Source of the DNA: a virus
Virus record (IMG/VR): IMGVR_UViG_3300021373_000217
Location: 1-34,453 of that record
DNA length: 34,453 nt
Strand: one strand, 5' to 3'
Position numbers and translations under genes: made by a program
The notes under the pieces: model-generated
What the model saw: only the letters and a program-made list of their open reading frames with translations
Told to the model about the DNA's origin: nothing
Databases searched by the model: none
Shown: piece after piece, positions 1 through 8,758 of the stretch
Layout of the letters: each line of letters starts with the position of its first letter
How positions within the stretch are numbered: position 1 is the stretch's first letter

Positions 1-156
1 GTCTACATCATCCAGCGCCTTGGCTGTAGAGGTAACCGTGCCGTCATCGTTGTAGCCCCAGTTGTACAACCGGCTATCAGGATGCGGCTGCTGCACGATC
101 TCGGTGATGCCTAGTTCTGCCTTACGCTCGGCGCTGTAGGTGTGCCAGCTTGCTGG
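1..156. repeat. Terminal overlap, left copy (matches 34298-34453)
   Basis: Bases 1-156 match 34298-34453 in direct orientation. Bases 31-156 are identical. The four mismatches all lie in the outer 30 bases, at positions 7, 10, 29 and 30. A single reading frame crosses the join and supplies a missing N-terminus, so this is best read as the overlap of a circular or circularly permuted molecule rather than a repeat within the genome. The unit length would be about 34,297 bp. All four differences are synonymous in the gene that covers them, which suggests two co-occurring strain variants. Confidence 0.9.
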
Positions 157-237
157 GTGCGTGACGCCGGTCTGATCGGTCCACGCTTTGCCGGGTCGAA
201 TGGTCTGCCCGTGGCAGCATTTGAAAATTGATGTCAT
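1..237 (-). CDS. Tail-fibre accessory protein, N-terminal part (gene continues at the window's right end)
   Basis: The minus-strand ATG at 235-237 opens a frame that runs off base 1 after 79 codons. The protein begins MTSIFKCCHGQTIRPGKAW and its residues 47-79 duplicate the start of the frame ending at 33953. Joining the two at the 156-bp overlap gives one protein of 193 aa. It lies 10 bp downstream of the large fibre gene, with GATAAGGATAAATA before the start. The N-terminal part has a CC pair but no domain I can name. The function is inferred from its position directly after two fibre genes and from the C-terminal half, which is described at the other end of the window. Confidence 0.8.
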   Translation of the reverse strand, partial: MTSIFKCCHGQTIRPGKAWTDQTGVTHPASWHTYSAERKAELGITEIVQQPHPDSRLYNWGYNDDGTVTSTAKALDDVD

Positions 238-247
238 TTATTTATCC

Positions 248-2662
248 TTATCTTGCTGTAGCTGGTGCTGCGCCGTCACCGCCGAATGGATGTTCTGCGA
301 AGGCCATGTAGATGTATGGTGCGCCAGATGCGTTCATTCCGCCGTTAGCTTGTCGCAACTTGAATCCATTGCTCAAAAAATCCAAATTGTTGTCACTTGT
401 CAGTATGCTTTCTGCGTTGCTGCTGTTTGGCTCTAACTTGTGATCAGCAACATTATATGGATCACGTTGCGTGTCATACATTTGCCATTCTTGGGTGGTA
501 TTAGTTCTTTTTAGTATAACAAAAGCAGGTTTGAAGCCGGTGTAAACAAAAGTCCCATCTGTCGATCCATTGCCCGTGTAAGTTCCGAGACTGCTATAGC
601 CGGGAATTTCTGCAAAGCAGTACATCACATACGTACTGCTGCTTGCGTTAACACTAGCGTTTGTTCCTATTGACACAACGCTGCTGGTCGGCACAGTGCT
701 GTTCCAGATAGCGGCAACGCTGGCCTGTCCATCTGTATTTTCCAAATTCAGAAAATAGCTTCCGTTGGTCAGTCCGGTGTGCCAGACACGCCAACTTTCA
801 GAACTGTTGCGCCGTTTGACAATGACCATTTTTGGAGCAACACCCAGCCCATGCCCAACCGTAGCGTTTGATCCTGTGCCGGTGTACGTGCTGATACTAA
901 ACCCGGCGGTCGTGTTAGCAGATGTCGCAGTTGTGTTGATGCTGCCATCTTCGTTACTGCTGCCAGCGCCGTTGGCTTTCCACTGCCACCCAACGTAGGT
1001 TGCTGAACTGGTGTTGTATGAACCATCAGTGCCAACGGTGAAACCAGCAGAGTCAAAAGCAGTCAGCCCCTGTGCAACTGTTTCTTCAGCACTACTATCG
1101 TTTGTATTTATTTCTTTGGTAACACCTCTTAGTACATCAGTTACCACATGTTCCGTTGCGCCAGATCGTCCTTTGATCCAGACCCAATCAGGCTGGAATG
1201 TCGAGTTACCCGACTGAGTAACGGCTAGGGACGAACCTGTACCCGTATAAAGCGTAGGCTGAAAATACGCTGACCCATCTGTGATCGATGGTATGGGAAG
1301 GTTGGCGGTGTTTACTGCTTTGTACCCAGCAGGAGGCGTCGTTCCCCAATCGGCTTCAGCAAACTGTGCCGTCCATGCAGCTTGTGTGCCGCTACCAGCA
1401 GCGTAAAGGACAACAGGGTAAAAGTCACCGGTTAGGCCAGTAATTGCAGCGCCGGTAGATGCCGTTGACGGGTCACCACTGTTCTGAACTACACCGTCGA
1501 TGCTGAACCACAATGCACCACCTTTGAGATAGACGCCGATAACTTTGTTTGCTGTACCAGACCACGTACTGCCATAGGCACTAGTACTGCCCTGATTGTT
1601 CAAATTACCAGACCAGCCTTCATAATAGTAACGGTTGGTTTCGATGGAAGATAGGCTAGTAGCTGCCCCAATCTGGCTTGTTTGACTTGCAAGAACAATC
1701 CCAACACCCGGATATGTTGCAGCGGTGGTGACTTTCATCTCCCAGTACCAGCCGTTGCTATCCGTAGCATCAACAGCCATCGTGCCTAGAGCAGCTGCGT
1801 CAGCGCCAGTGCTAGTAACAAGATTACCGTCGCTGAGAGTGTATGTGTCGATCCAGAGTGGGTTAAACGTGCAATGGTTATTCGTCGGCGTATCCAGCAT
1901 CTGGTCTGTGGTGGCTAGTCCGCTGCTGGTGAAATCATTGCCGTTACCGCTTACGTCTTTACCCAGATCAGAACTGTCGGCAAAGTCGAGATGGAAGCCA
2001 TTGCTGCCATAGCTACCTGTGTATGCCTTCGGTATCCACACGCCATCGTCGTTGTATTCACCTAGATCGGTTGGTGCTAGCGCAGTGCCATCGACAAAGT
2101 GCATTTCTGCACAGTAGCCTTCAAATTCCCTGCCCGGAAAGCCCGCCTGATCGAAAAGTTGAAATGTTCCGGCTTGATTTGTTCCGCTGTCTACGTTTGC
2201 AGCCGCAACAGTACCGCCGCTTTTTAAATTACTGTCTACGCTGACGCCGTTGACATAACGCCTTGCCCGTGGCGTTGTACCACCGTCCGTATCCCAAACG
2301 CACATATAATGCGACCACGCTGATGGGTCTCTATACATAATGGTTGTCGCCTGATCTTCACGCCAAGCCCCACCGCTACGTTCAGCCCAATACCAATCGT
2401 CGTCGCCGCCTGAAATAGACGAATGAAAACGAAAAATTGACCGATTATCTCCGTTTACATATGTGCCGCCGACGTTGAAACCAAGACCCCCATTAGTTCC
2501 AAAAGTGCTGCGTTTAAGCCAAAACGAAAAAGTCCATGTTCGCAGATTGCCATCCGAAGATACCGTGCGGGACATATCGCCAGTGCCGTCTAGGCGTAAA
2601 GAATTTCCAATCTCGTAGGCAGCGCCGCCAGCCGCTTTGGATGTGCCTTGGATGATCGACAT
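248..2662 (-). CDS. Large tail fibre / receptor-binding protein with LamG-like and SPRY-like domains (804 aa)
   Basis: Virion tail protein, probably host-recognition. The N-terminal third (about residues 25-215) looks like a concanavalin/LamG-type jelly roll (TWTFSFWLKRS, then a MHFVDG region). Residues about 270-440 resemble a SPRY-like sandwich (NGWYWEMKV, then GVGIVLAS). The last 300 residues carry two units of a pattern common in aquatic-phage fibres: YTGTGS or YTGNGS, then GHGLGVAPKMVIVKRR or GFKPAFVILKR, ending in a YVMYCFAEIPGYS or YIYMAFAEHPFGG block. I place the start at the ATG at 2660-2662, which overlaps the upstream stop as TAATG. The open frame extends 21 codons further but only inside the previous gene. 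No signal peptide is seen. It is rich in Ser, Thr and Gly, as expected of beta-structured fibres. Domain names are recognised by eye and the exact borders are uncertain. Confidence 0.85.
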   Translation of the reverse strand: MSIIQGTSKAAGGAAYEIGNSLRLDGTGDMSRTVSSDGNLRTWTFSFWLKRSTFGTNGGLGFNVGGTYVNGDNRSIFRFHSSISGGDDDWYWAERSGGAWREDQATTIMYRDPSAWSHYMCVWDTDGGTTPRARRYVNGVSVDSNLKSGGTVAAANVDSGTNQAGTFQLFDQAGFPGREFEGYCAEMHFVDGTALAPTDLGEYNDDGVWIPKAYTGSYGSNGFHLDFADSSDLGKDVSGNGNDFTSSGLATTDQMLDTPTNNHCTFNPLWIDTYTLSDGNLVTSTGADAAALGTMAVDATDSNGWYWEMKVTTAATYPGVGIVLASQTSQIGAATSLSSIETNRYYYEGWSGNLNNQGSTSAYGSTWSGTANKVIGVYLKGGALWFSIDGVVQNSGDPSTASTGAAITGLTGDFYPVVLYAAGSGTQAAWTAQFAEADWGTTPPAGYKAVNTANLPIPSITDGSAYFQPTLYTGTGSSLAVTQSGNSTFQPDWVWIKGRSGATEHVVTDVLRGVTKEINTNDSSAEETVAQGLTAFDSAGFTVGTDGSYNTSSATYVGWQWKANGAGSSNEDGSINTTATSANTTAGFSISTYTGTGSNATVGHGLGVAPKMVIVKRRNSSESWRVWHTGLTNGSYFLNLENTDGQASVAAIWNSTVPTSSVVSIGTNASVNASSSTYVMYCFAEIPGYSSLGTYTGNGSTDGTFVYTGFKPAFVILKRTNTTQEWQMYDTQRDPYNVADHKLEPNSSNAESILTSDNNLDFLSNGFKLRQANGGMNASGAPYIYMAFAEHPFGGDGAAPATAR

Positions 2663-4308
2663 TAAGCAAACACCGCACTGGTAACGACATAGGCATTGGT
2701 GCCGTCGTCGTAGTAACTGAGCCAATATGTGCCAGCGGTGGAGATCGTCGTTGCCAGATTAGCATCGCCCTTGGTCGTTGCCGCCAAGCTGATCGCGTGA
2801 CCGCCGCTGTTAATCAGCAGGATGTTGCCTGACTGTCCAGCGGTGTGGTTTGTAAACGTCAACGCACCTGCGCCGCTAGGCGTACATTTGAAGTTATTGG
2901 TTCCGGTGTCGCCGATATCAAAAGACAAGTCATTGTCCGTGGTGATCGTGCCACGCTGGCTCACGGTGAACGTCTGCGCCGCATCGGTCACAGCGTTGTC
3001 AGCATCGAATGCCTGAACGTCCGTGCCGATAGCCACGCCCAAGTTTGTTCTGGAAGTTGCAGCTGACGCAACATCGGACAGGTTGTTCGCCGCAACCAAC
3101 AGACCAGCCGCACTGATCGCAGCTACCTGCCACGCGCTGCCGTTGTAGACCTTCAACTCATTTGACGTGGTGTTGAAGTAGAGGTCTCCGGCCTGAAGCG
3201 CGGAGGTGTCAGCCCGCTGCGTCGGGTCAGACGCGGAGGGGCCAATGTATACGTCAGCGAAGTTAGTAACGTCGGTGACGTTGGCGGCCACCGTCGTAAC
3301 GTCCGCGCTGATCCCAGCGACCGTTGCAATATCGGTGCTGTCGGCGGCCACTGTCGTAACATCGCTTGCAATACCTGCGGTCGTCGTCACGTCGCTGCTA
3401 ATCCCTGCAACGGTCGTAGTGTTGGCTGATATCCCGGCAACCGTGGTGACGTTTGAAGATATATTCGCGACGGTCGTGACGTTCGCGGACACGCCAGCGA
3501 CTGTATTAATGTTCGTAGCGTTTGCGGCGACGGCATTGATGTTCGTCTGGTCACCCGACGTGGGCGTTGTCCGCACCCAAGCCGACCCGGTGTAGACCAT
3601 CATCACATTGTTTGATGTGTTAAAATACAGCGCACCCGTTAGCAATGCGTCGCCATCATTGTCGGTTGATGGGTCGGAAGATTTCTGCCCAAGGTAACGA
3701 TCATCAAAATTGTCATAGCTAGTTGCCGCAGCCGCCGCGCTACTAGCTGATGCCGTTGCACTGTTTAAAGCATTGGTTGCGTATGTCTGGGCGCTGCTAA
3801 TTTCCGCTGCTGTTGGCCCAACAATAAAACCATCGGCGCTTTCGTTGATAACTAGCGCCGTGTTGGCGGTAATAGTGGTTGGCAACGTCGGGTCAAAACT
3901 GCCGGTGTAACCGTCAGGAAGCTGCGCTGTGCGACCTAGCGCCCGCTGCTGCTCCTGATTTACAGCCGTCAGCCGGTCAAGGGCTTCTTCGTGACTTTCG
4001 GCTGGAAATGGATCGTTCTCAACGTAATCCGTTTCTTGCGTCTGCGTAGTAGTCCGGTTAATTACCCACTTAACCGTGCTGGCTGGGGCAACTGCCGCAG
4101 TTACCGTGCCGGTTGCACCGTTACCACCGGAAACCGTAAAGTCAGAACCGTTTGATTTGACACTTTCAGCGCCGGTTGCAATAACAACTTCAACAACCTC
4201 AATCTCGGCGCTAGTGCCGGTTCCGAAGAACACATAATTGACCGCAAACTCAGTCGTGCTGCCGTTTCCGGTGTAGGAAACCGTATTAGTGGTGCTGGAA
4301 ATCGTCAT
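2662..4308 (-). CDS. Tail fibre with T7-type N-terminal attachment domain (548 aa)
   Basis: Residues 1-140 match the T7 gp17 N-terminal domain that anchors fibres to the tail: VSYTGNGSTTEFAVNYVF, a WVINRTT strand, then DPFPAESHEEALDRLT and an RALGRTAQLP linker. An Ala/Ser-rich helix follows (about 166-197), then ten imperfect 10-residue repeats (251-350) of the TTVAGISADV type. These repeats are flanked by two copies of a short module ending in LYFNTSNN / LYFNTTSN and GSAW (about 204-245 and 352-394). The C-terminus looks beta-rich. It overlaps the upstream internal-protein gene by ATGA and the downstream fibre gene by TAATG, so translation is probably coupled. It most likely acts as the adaptor that carries the larger receptor-binding protein encoded next to it, which is inference from gene order. 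Confidence 0.9.
   Translation of the reverse strand: MTISSTTNTVSYTGNGSTTEFAVNYVFFGTGTSAEIEVVEVVIATGAESVKSNGSDFTVSGGNGATGTVTAAVAPASTVKWVINRTTTQTQETDYVENDPFPAESHEEALDRLTAVNQEQQRALGRTAQLPDGYTGSFDPTLPTTITANTALVINESADGFIVGPTAAEISSAQTYATNALNSATASASSAAAAATSYDNFDDRYLGQKSSDPSTDNDGDALLTGALYFNTSNNVMMVYTGSAWVRTTPTSGDQTNINAVAANATNINTVAGVSANVTTVANISSNVTTVAGISANTTTVAGISSDVTTTAGIASDVTTVAADSTDIATVAGISADVTTVAANVTDVTNFADVYIGPSASDPTQRADTSALQAGDLYFNTTSNELKVYNGSAWQVAAISAAGLLVAANNLSDVASAATSRTNLGVAIGTDVQAFDADNAVTDAAQTFTVSQRGTITTDNDLSFDIGDTGTNNFKCTPSGAGALTFTNHTAGQSGNILLINSGGHAISLAATTKGDANLATTISTAGTYWLSYYDDGTNAYVVTSAVFA
3259..3558. repeat. Tandem imperfect 30-bp coding repeats in tail fibre
   Basis: Ten consecutive 30-base units encode a decapeptide pattern, consensus TTVAGISADV with variants such as TTVANISSNV and ATVAGISADV. 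The units are diverged at synonymous and Asn/Asp/Ser positions, so they are old repeats and not a recent slippage array. Such repeats commonly form elongated fibre shafts. Confidence 0.8.
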
Positions 4309-6635
4309 TGTGCGGTTCCTTCGTTCACTGGCTCAGTATAGCCCGTATATGATCTAATGGCTTTATAATATTGACGCAGTTCTTCTTGTATCTCAGGCTC
4401 CGCCTGACCAATCGCCACCAACCTAGCAACGTGGGCGGATACGTCTTTGCTTATTTGACTAGCCGGTGTTGATAGCCATTTGACAAAAGCAGGGTTGGTC
4501 ATAAGTTTTGCTGCGCCAATCGGTGCAAGAACGCTTCCGGTGACCATTGCAGCAGCCACACCGGGCTGACCAGTCAATACTTTCTCCGCTGCTCCTGTTA
4601 AAGACCCCCAGAACACCATCTGGTCAAGAGCGCCAGCGGTGTTGGAAAAGTTCGTGTAGCGTTTTACCTCTTTAAGCGCCCCGACAACATCAACTAAATT
4701 CATTAAATCTTTAGACACCCCAGCAAACTGAGTGCCGCCGAAAAGTGCCTCCATTCCTTCGGGGCCATTTTTTTTGATTTGAGACAGATTCTTCATAAAC
4801 GTCGCAACGCTAAACTCCGCGACATCGCCAACCTGCGCCCCAGCATTTTCACGACCAAGGTTATAAAGGGCGGAACTAGCAACATCTCCCCATTCGTCTG
4901 GCGTAAAGTTTTCGCGCAATCGCTGGAGCGCCTTAATGCCCTCTTTCCCCATGCCTTTTGCGGAAGTCATGATGTAGTCATAAGCCTGATTGTCAGCATC
5001 AAAACTTCTGATTTTGTCAAAAGTTTTCTGCGCCGTATCCGCAAAAATAGCGCGCTCTGTGTCAATGACCTTTAGCTTTGCACCCAATTTAGGATTAACA
5101 CTATTCGCGGCAACAGCAAGGTCATCAGTGATTCCCTTATAAATATCATCCACCATGCGATCATAATCGCCTTGGGTACCTGATATCTTTTTGCTTCTAA
5201 TCAGCCGAAGTTGTGTTCTTAAATCTCTCAACTGCTGGAATGTCATATTGCCTGTTTCAGCAAATTTGCTTAACGCATCATATTTTTTAACTAACGCCAA
5301 CAACTGACCTGTAGGCTGTGCGTCTGCTGGAAGTTCTGCAAGTTGACGAAGAACTGGTTGCAATGCCGCATTTACAGAAGTCATTTCGGTGACAACTGTA
5401 TCTGCGCCAATTTCGTCAAATACCTCATCATATTTTTTCGAGAAACCATCTCTAATGCGCTTTTCAGCGGCTTCAACAGATGATTTCAGTGCCGCACCGG
5501 CCTCATTAGGTGTTCGCACTTGTCCCATTTTAGATGCAATACCGCGCAAGGCGTCATTCAATTGAACAACAACTTTCTCAGCCTGTTTTTGCATAATGGG
5601 AGCTGCGGCCATACGTTGCTCAAGTCCAGCGCCCATCCGTCCAAGCATACCTTTACGACCAATTGCAGCGCTGACCGGCTCAATCCCAAGAGATTCAAAC
5701 TTTGCAATCAAATCAGAAGCCGCGTTACGGACTGTGGGCGAAACTCCTGTCAAAACACGTTTACCGGCTTCGGCCAGCATTCTCCCACCCTTTTCGCCGC
5801 TAACAGTTAGAACAGCACGGGTTCCGCTTTCCGTAAATTCACCAGCAATAGTTTTTGGCGCTCTTACGCGGCCACCAAAAATGCCCGTCAAGGTGTCAAA
5901 TGCCCTCGCTGAAAACTCAGTGCCAGCAACTAGTCCGCCATAAGTTCCCGGTCCCGGACCAGCCAATACAGTCCCGCCAAGACCACCGAGCGTTCCGCCA
6001 ACAATTTCAAAACCTGTTTTGGTAAGACTAGCGACATCTCCTAAATCTAGTCCCGGCGGGTTGTATAGCGTAAATTTTTTGGTGTCTGGGTCAAAAAACA
6101 GGAAATTGTCTTCACCGTACGGAACTGTTCCGGGGTAATATTTGTTTAATGTTGCCAGCTTTTCGTCCGTGGTTTCCAGCTCTCCGACCATAGCTCTAAC
6201 CAAACCCGGCGCACCGCTTTCGCTGTCAATGTTTTCCCGTTCCCAAGACTTGTCCGTCTGTGCCTTTTTGGCTGCGTATGCTGGGGTGCTTTCGTATTTA
6301 GTAATAATTTGATCAAGTTCTTCTTGAGTCACATCAGCCGGAAGTTTGAACCTTTGCCCTTCATATTCAAATATCTTCACTTGTGGCACTGCGGTTGGTG
6401 CAACAGGCGCTGGCTCTACAGGCGCGGGTTCTACGACAGCAGGTTCTTCTGCAACAGCAGGTTCAACAGATGCTGGCTCAACTGGCATCTCGGAAGACGC
6501 CATTTGCACCGGCTCTGCCTCTTCGGCTGGCAACACTTCAGCTTGCTGCTGCGGAATTATAGCAGAAAGCGCACCAGCAACCTGATCCACATCAATCTGA
6601 CCACCAAGAAGGTCTAAGGTTTGCGGCTCTGCCAT
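4305..6635 (-). CDS. Internal virion / ejection protein, gp16-position (776 aa)
   Basis: This gene occupies the place of T7 gene 16, between a second internal protein and the tail fibre, so a role in the capsid core and in DNA ejection is likely. Residues about 35-90 are a low-complexity Pro/Glu/Ala/Val linker with a repeated VEPA motif. A short YEGQRFKLPADVTQEELDQII motif follows, of the kind seen near the N-terminus of many phage internal proteins. Residues about 205-240 are Gly-rich and hydrophobic (GGTLGGLGGTVLAGPGPG) and could enter a membrane. Much of the remainder is predicted helical with long heptad-like stretches. I see no lytic transglycosylase motif, which gp16 of T7 does carry. 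The stop overlaps the next start as ATGA. The molecular role is inferred from position. Confidence 0.75.
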   Translation of the reverse strand: MAEPQTLDLLGGQIDVDQVAGALSAIIPQQQAEVLPAEEAEPVQMASSEMPVEPASVEPAVAEEPAVVEPAPVEPAPVAPTAVPQVKIFEYEGQRFKLPADVTQEELDQIITKYESTPAYAAKKAQTDKSWERENIDSESGAPGLVRAMVGELETTDEKLATLNKYYPGTVPYGEDNFLFFDPDTKKFTLYNPPGLDLGDVASLTKTGFEIVGGTLGGLGGTVLAGPGPGTYGGLVAGTEFSARAFDTLTGIFGGRVRAPKTIAGEFTESGTRAVLTVSGEKGGRMLAEAGKRVLTGVSPTVRNAASDLIAKFESLGIEPVSAAIGRKGMLGRMGAGLEQRMAAAPIMQKQAEKVVVQLNDALRGIASKMGQVRTPNEAGAALKSSVEAAEKRIRDGFSKKYDEVFDEIGADTVVTEMTSVNAALQPVLRQLAELPADAQPTGQLLALVKKYDALSKFAETGNMTFQQLRDLRTQLRLIRSKKISGTQGDYDRMVDDIYKGITDDLAVAANSVNPKLGAKLKVIDTERAIFADTAQKTFDKIRSFDADNQAYDYIMTSAKGMGKEGIKALQRLRENFTPDEWGDVASSALYNLGRENAGAQVGDVAEFSVATFMKNLSQIKKNGPEGMEALFGGTQFAGVSKDLMNLVDVVGALKEVKRYTNFSNTAGALDQMVFWGSLTGAAEKVLTGQPGVAAAMVTGSVLAPIGAAKLMTNPAFVKWLSTPASQISKDVSAHVARLVAIGQAEPEIQEELRQYYKAIRSYTGYTEPVNEGTAQ

Positions 6636-6636
6636 G

Positions 6637-8274
6637 TTATTGAGTGCCCGTATTTAATGTGCCGTCAGGATTTCGCGTTACAACCACAACACCCGGATCT
6701 GCTTCTTTGGCAGCAGCAGCAGCATCAGCGGTGCCGGTGCCGCCCACTTCGTCAACCTGTTCCTTTTCCAACGGAACTGTTCGAACTTTGTTAAACAACA
6801 AATCGTAAGTTGCTTGCGGATACCCCATTTGCATTATTGAGTATCCTGTGTCTTTAAGATAACCATCAATTGTGGTTTTCGAGACTTCGTTTGCTCCAGA
6901 AGTGAACGCCCTTGCAGCTAGTATAGCTTGCTCGACAAGGGGTCCAGAAACTGCTTCGCCTTTGGTTAAACTGTTTATGGCTGTCTGGAAACGAGTTTTC
7001 GCGCTAGATGCAGATTCCGCTAGTTTTATGTCGGAATCTCTAACAACAGCACCGTCGTCAATCATCTTCAAATAACCTTGCAGAATACCAAGCCCAGCAA
7101 GAGGGTTTGTTTTGTATTGAGCATAAAGATTTTCAAGCATTGATGACTGCCTTTGAATCTCTGTAGATGCTTCCATGTACGGCTTAATGCGACCAAAAAC
7201 ACCCTTCGGGCTAAGTTTTCCACTCGGCAGGAAGTCTTTATTGTAATCAACAGGCGGTACCTCTGGCAATTTAACGCCGCCAAAAGAGGCTTTTATATTT
7301 ATAGGAAGTTTATTAAATTCATCCTGAGTCATCATGCCATTTTCTACTAATGACTTACCTGTTGCTGTGATTTTCTCTCCTAATGTTGCATCAGGAGCAA
7401 CTGTTGCATCAGCAATAAAGTTTGCTGCTTTTCTTGGGTCTACGGGATACCCAGCAGCGCGAATCACATCAAGTTGTGCAACGCGCCCAGCCATTTCAAC
7501 GCGAGCTTTTTCTTGAACCTGTACGAAATTAGCTATCTGCTTATTGAACTGATCCTTTTTTGACGGATCAAGATATTTCATCAAAATTGGATTATCCATC
7601 AGCATAGAGTTTGCTTCTTTGTATTTTCCGGCATTAAGCAAACCGCTGACGGCGTACTCCATAACTAAAGAACGCCCAGCGTCACGCTCGCTGCGTTCTG
7701 TTGCGGGGTCAAGCGCCACTGAATATTTATTGATAATAGCATCGACCGCATCAAAATTTTTACGAAACATTGCAGGGTTTTTAGCAACTTCAGCCGCAAG
7801 AGGCGCAATTTCCTTTTGCGCTATGCTCGTTATATATTTCCGCTGCTCAGTGTTTTGATACTTGATCATCTGATTAGCGTATTGACCAGCGCGGCTTCTT
7901 AAACTTGCCTCAAGCTGCGCTTTTGCGTTTGCGCTCCCGCTAAAATTATTAACGGTTTGCATAATTCGCTGTTCAGTTTCAGCGTTAAAATTACCAATTG
8001 TATTTTGATTGGGGTCAAGAATATTTCCAGCTTCAAGTGCGGTGTTATAAGATCTCAAGGTTTCTTGTTCAAACTGATCGTTAGCCACGGCAGAACTAAT
8101 GATATCTTCACGCGCCTGTATCCGACCAGCAGCCGCTTCAAGCTGTCCTGCGACCTTTGTCAGCCCTTCGCCAACAGCGGAAAGCGGGCTAGATGCCAGA
8201 GATAGCGAGACTTGCTGCTGCCCGGTGCTGCCGGGAACAGATGCTCTGCTTGTGTATTTCGGAACCATTGCCAT
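6637..8274 (-). CDS. Internal virion protein, gp15-position (545 aa)
   Basis: It sits between the gp14-like and gp16-position genes, matching T7 internal core gene order. The sequence is almost entirely helical, Ala/Gln/Lys rich and without a signal peptide. It starts MAMVPKYTSRASVPGSTGQQ, a Ser/Gln-rich opening common to internal proteins of podoviruses, and has long amphipathic stretches (about 40-160 and 365-420). The second Met codon could also serve as start; AAGG lies about nine bases upstream of the first. The C-terminus is Ala/Asp rich and ends 1 bp before the next start. No enzymatic motif is visible. Assignment rests on position and composition. Confidence 0.7.
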   Translation of the reverse strand: MAMVPKYTSRASVPGSTGQQQVSLSLASSPLSAVGEGLTKVAGQLEAAAGRIQAREDIISSAVANDQFEQETLRSYNTALEAGNILDPNQNTIGNFNAETEQRIMQTVNNFSGSANAKAQLEASLRSRAGQYANQMIKYQNTEQRKYITSIAQKEIAPLAAEVAKNPAMFRKNFDAVDAIINKYSVALDPATERSERDAGRSLVMEYAVSGLLNAGKYKEANSMLMDNPILMKYLDPSKKDQFNKQIANFVQVQEKARVEMAGRVAQLDVIRAAGYPVDPRKAANFIADATVAPDATLGEKITATGKSLVENGMMTQDEFNKLPINIKASFGGVKLPEVPPVDYNKDFLPSGKLSPKGVFGRIKPYMEASTEIQRQSSMLENLYAQYKTNPLAGLGILQGYLKMIDDGAVVRDSDIKLAESASSAKTRFQTAINSLTKGEAVSGPLVEQAILAARAFTSGANEVSKTTIDGYLKDTGYSIMQMGYPQATYDLLFNKVRTVPLEKEQVDEVGGTGTADAAAAAKEADPGVVVVTRNPDGTLNTGTQ

Positions 8275-8286
8275 TTTTCAAAAACC

Positions 8287-8757
8287 TTATTTTGAATATT
8301 TTGCGCCCATTTGAGCGGTTGAAGACGCACCTGTTAAGAGCGAACCTATTGCAGCGCCTTGAGCCTTCTGTTTTGCCGCAGCGCCTTCCATTCTTGCAAC
8401 TGTCGCCCTCTGCTGTCCTGCCCTGTAGCCCATTTCACCGCCGTATCGTATCGCAAGGTTTTCAAGTTCAGCTTCTTCGGCGCTCATATCAACGACATCC
8501 TGCATATCAAGCAATTCGCCGCCTGTAGCGGCCATAGAAGCTCGCTGAGTGCCAGCGAACAACCGTGCCTGACGTTCCTGCGCCCTAGCGTCGAACTCGG
8601 CCTTCTGACGCGCTGCAATGGCATCGTTCTGTGCAATCTGTGCGTTGTAATTTGCAAGATTCTGCGCTGATTTGCCCTGTTGTATTGCGCCGACTGTGCT
8701 AGTTACCGTTCCTGCGGCGGCAGTAGCAAGCGCGGCAATTTCTAATCCAGTACACAT
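8287..8757 (-). CDS. Internal virion protein, T7 gp14-like (156 aa)
   Basis: The protein has the classic layout of podovirus gp14-type proteins. A hydrophobic Ala/Thr-rich N-terminal segment (residues 6-27, EIAALATAAAGTVTSTVGAI) is followed by a long charged Ala/Gln coiled-coil region, which includes AARQKAEFDARAQERQARL. Then comes GTQRASMAATGGELLDMQDVV and a second Ala/Gly hydrophobic patch near the C-terminus. The motif of a small residue run followed by AATGGELLD is recurrent in this family. T7 gp14 is thought to help form the ejection channel. It lies directly after tail tubular protein B, with the start 2 bp beyond the upstream stop. Confidence 0.85.
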   Translation of the reverse strand: MCTGLEIAALATAAAGTVTSTVGAIQQGKSAQNLANYNAQIAQNDAIAARQKAEFDARAQERQARLFAGTQRASMAATGGELLDMQDVVDMSAEEAELENLAIRYGGEMGYRAGQQRATVARMEGAAAKQKAQGAAIGSLLTGASSTAQMGAKYSK

Positions 8758-8758
8758 A

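Noticed and set aside
188-436. Plus-strand 82-aa open frame near the left end
   Set aside because: It runs antisense through the fibre accessory gene and the end of the fibre gene, with no ribosome site or known motif.
3259-3558. Regular 30-bp periodicity that could suggest a CRISPR array
   Set aside because: There are no unique spacers between identical repeats; every unit is coding and diverged, in frame with the fibre gene.
3206-3595. Plus-strand 129-aa open frame antisense to the tail fibre
   Set aside because: It is the complement of the 10-residue repeat region; its own repeats mirror that array, it has no ribosome site and no recognisable domain.
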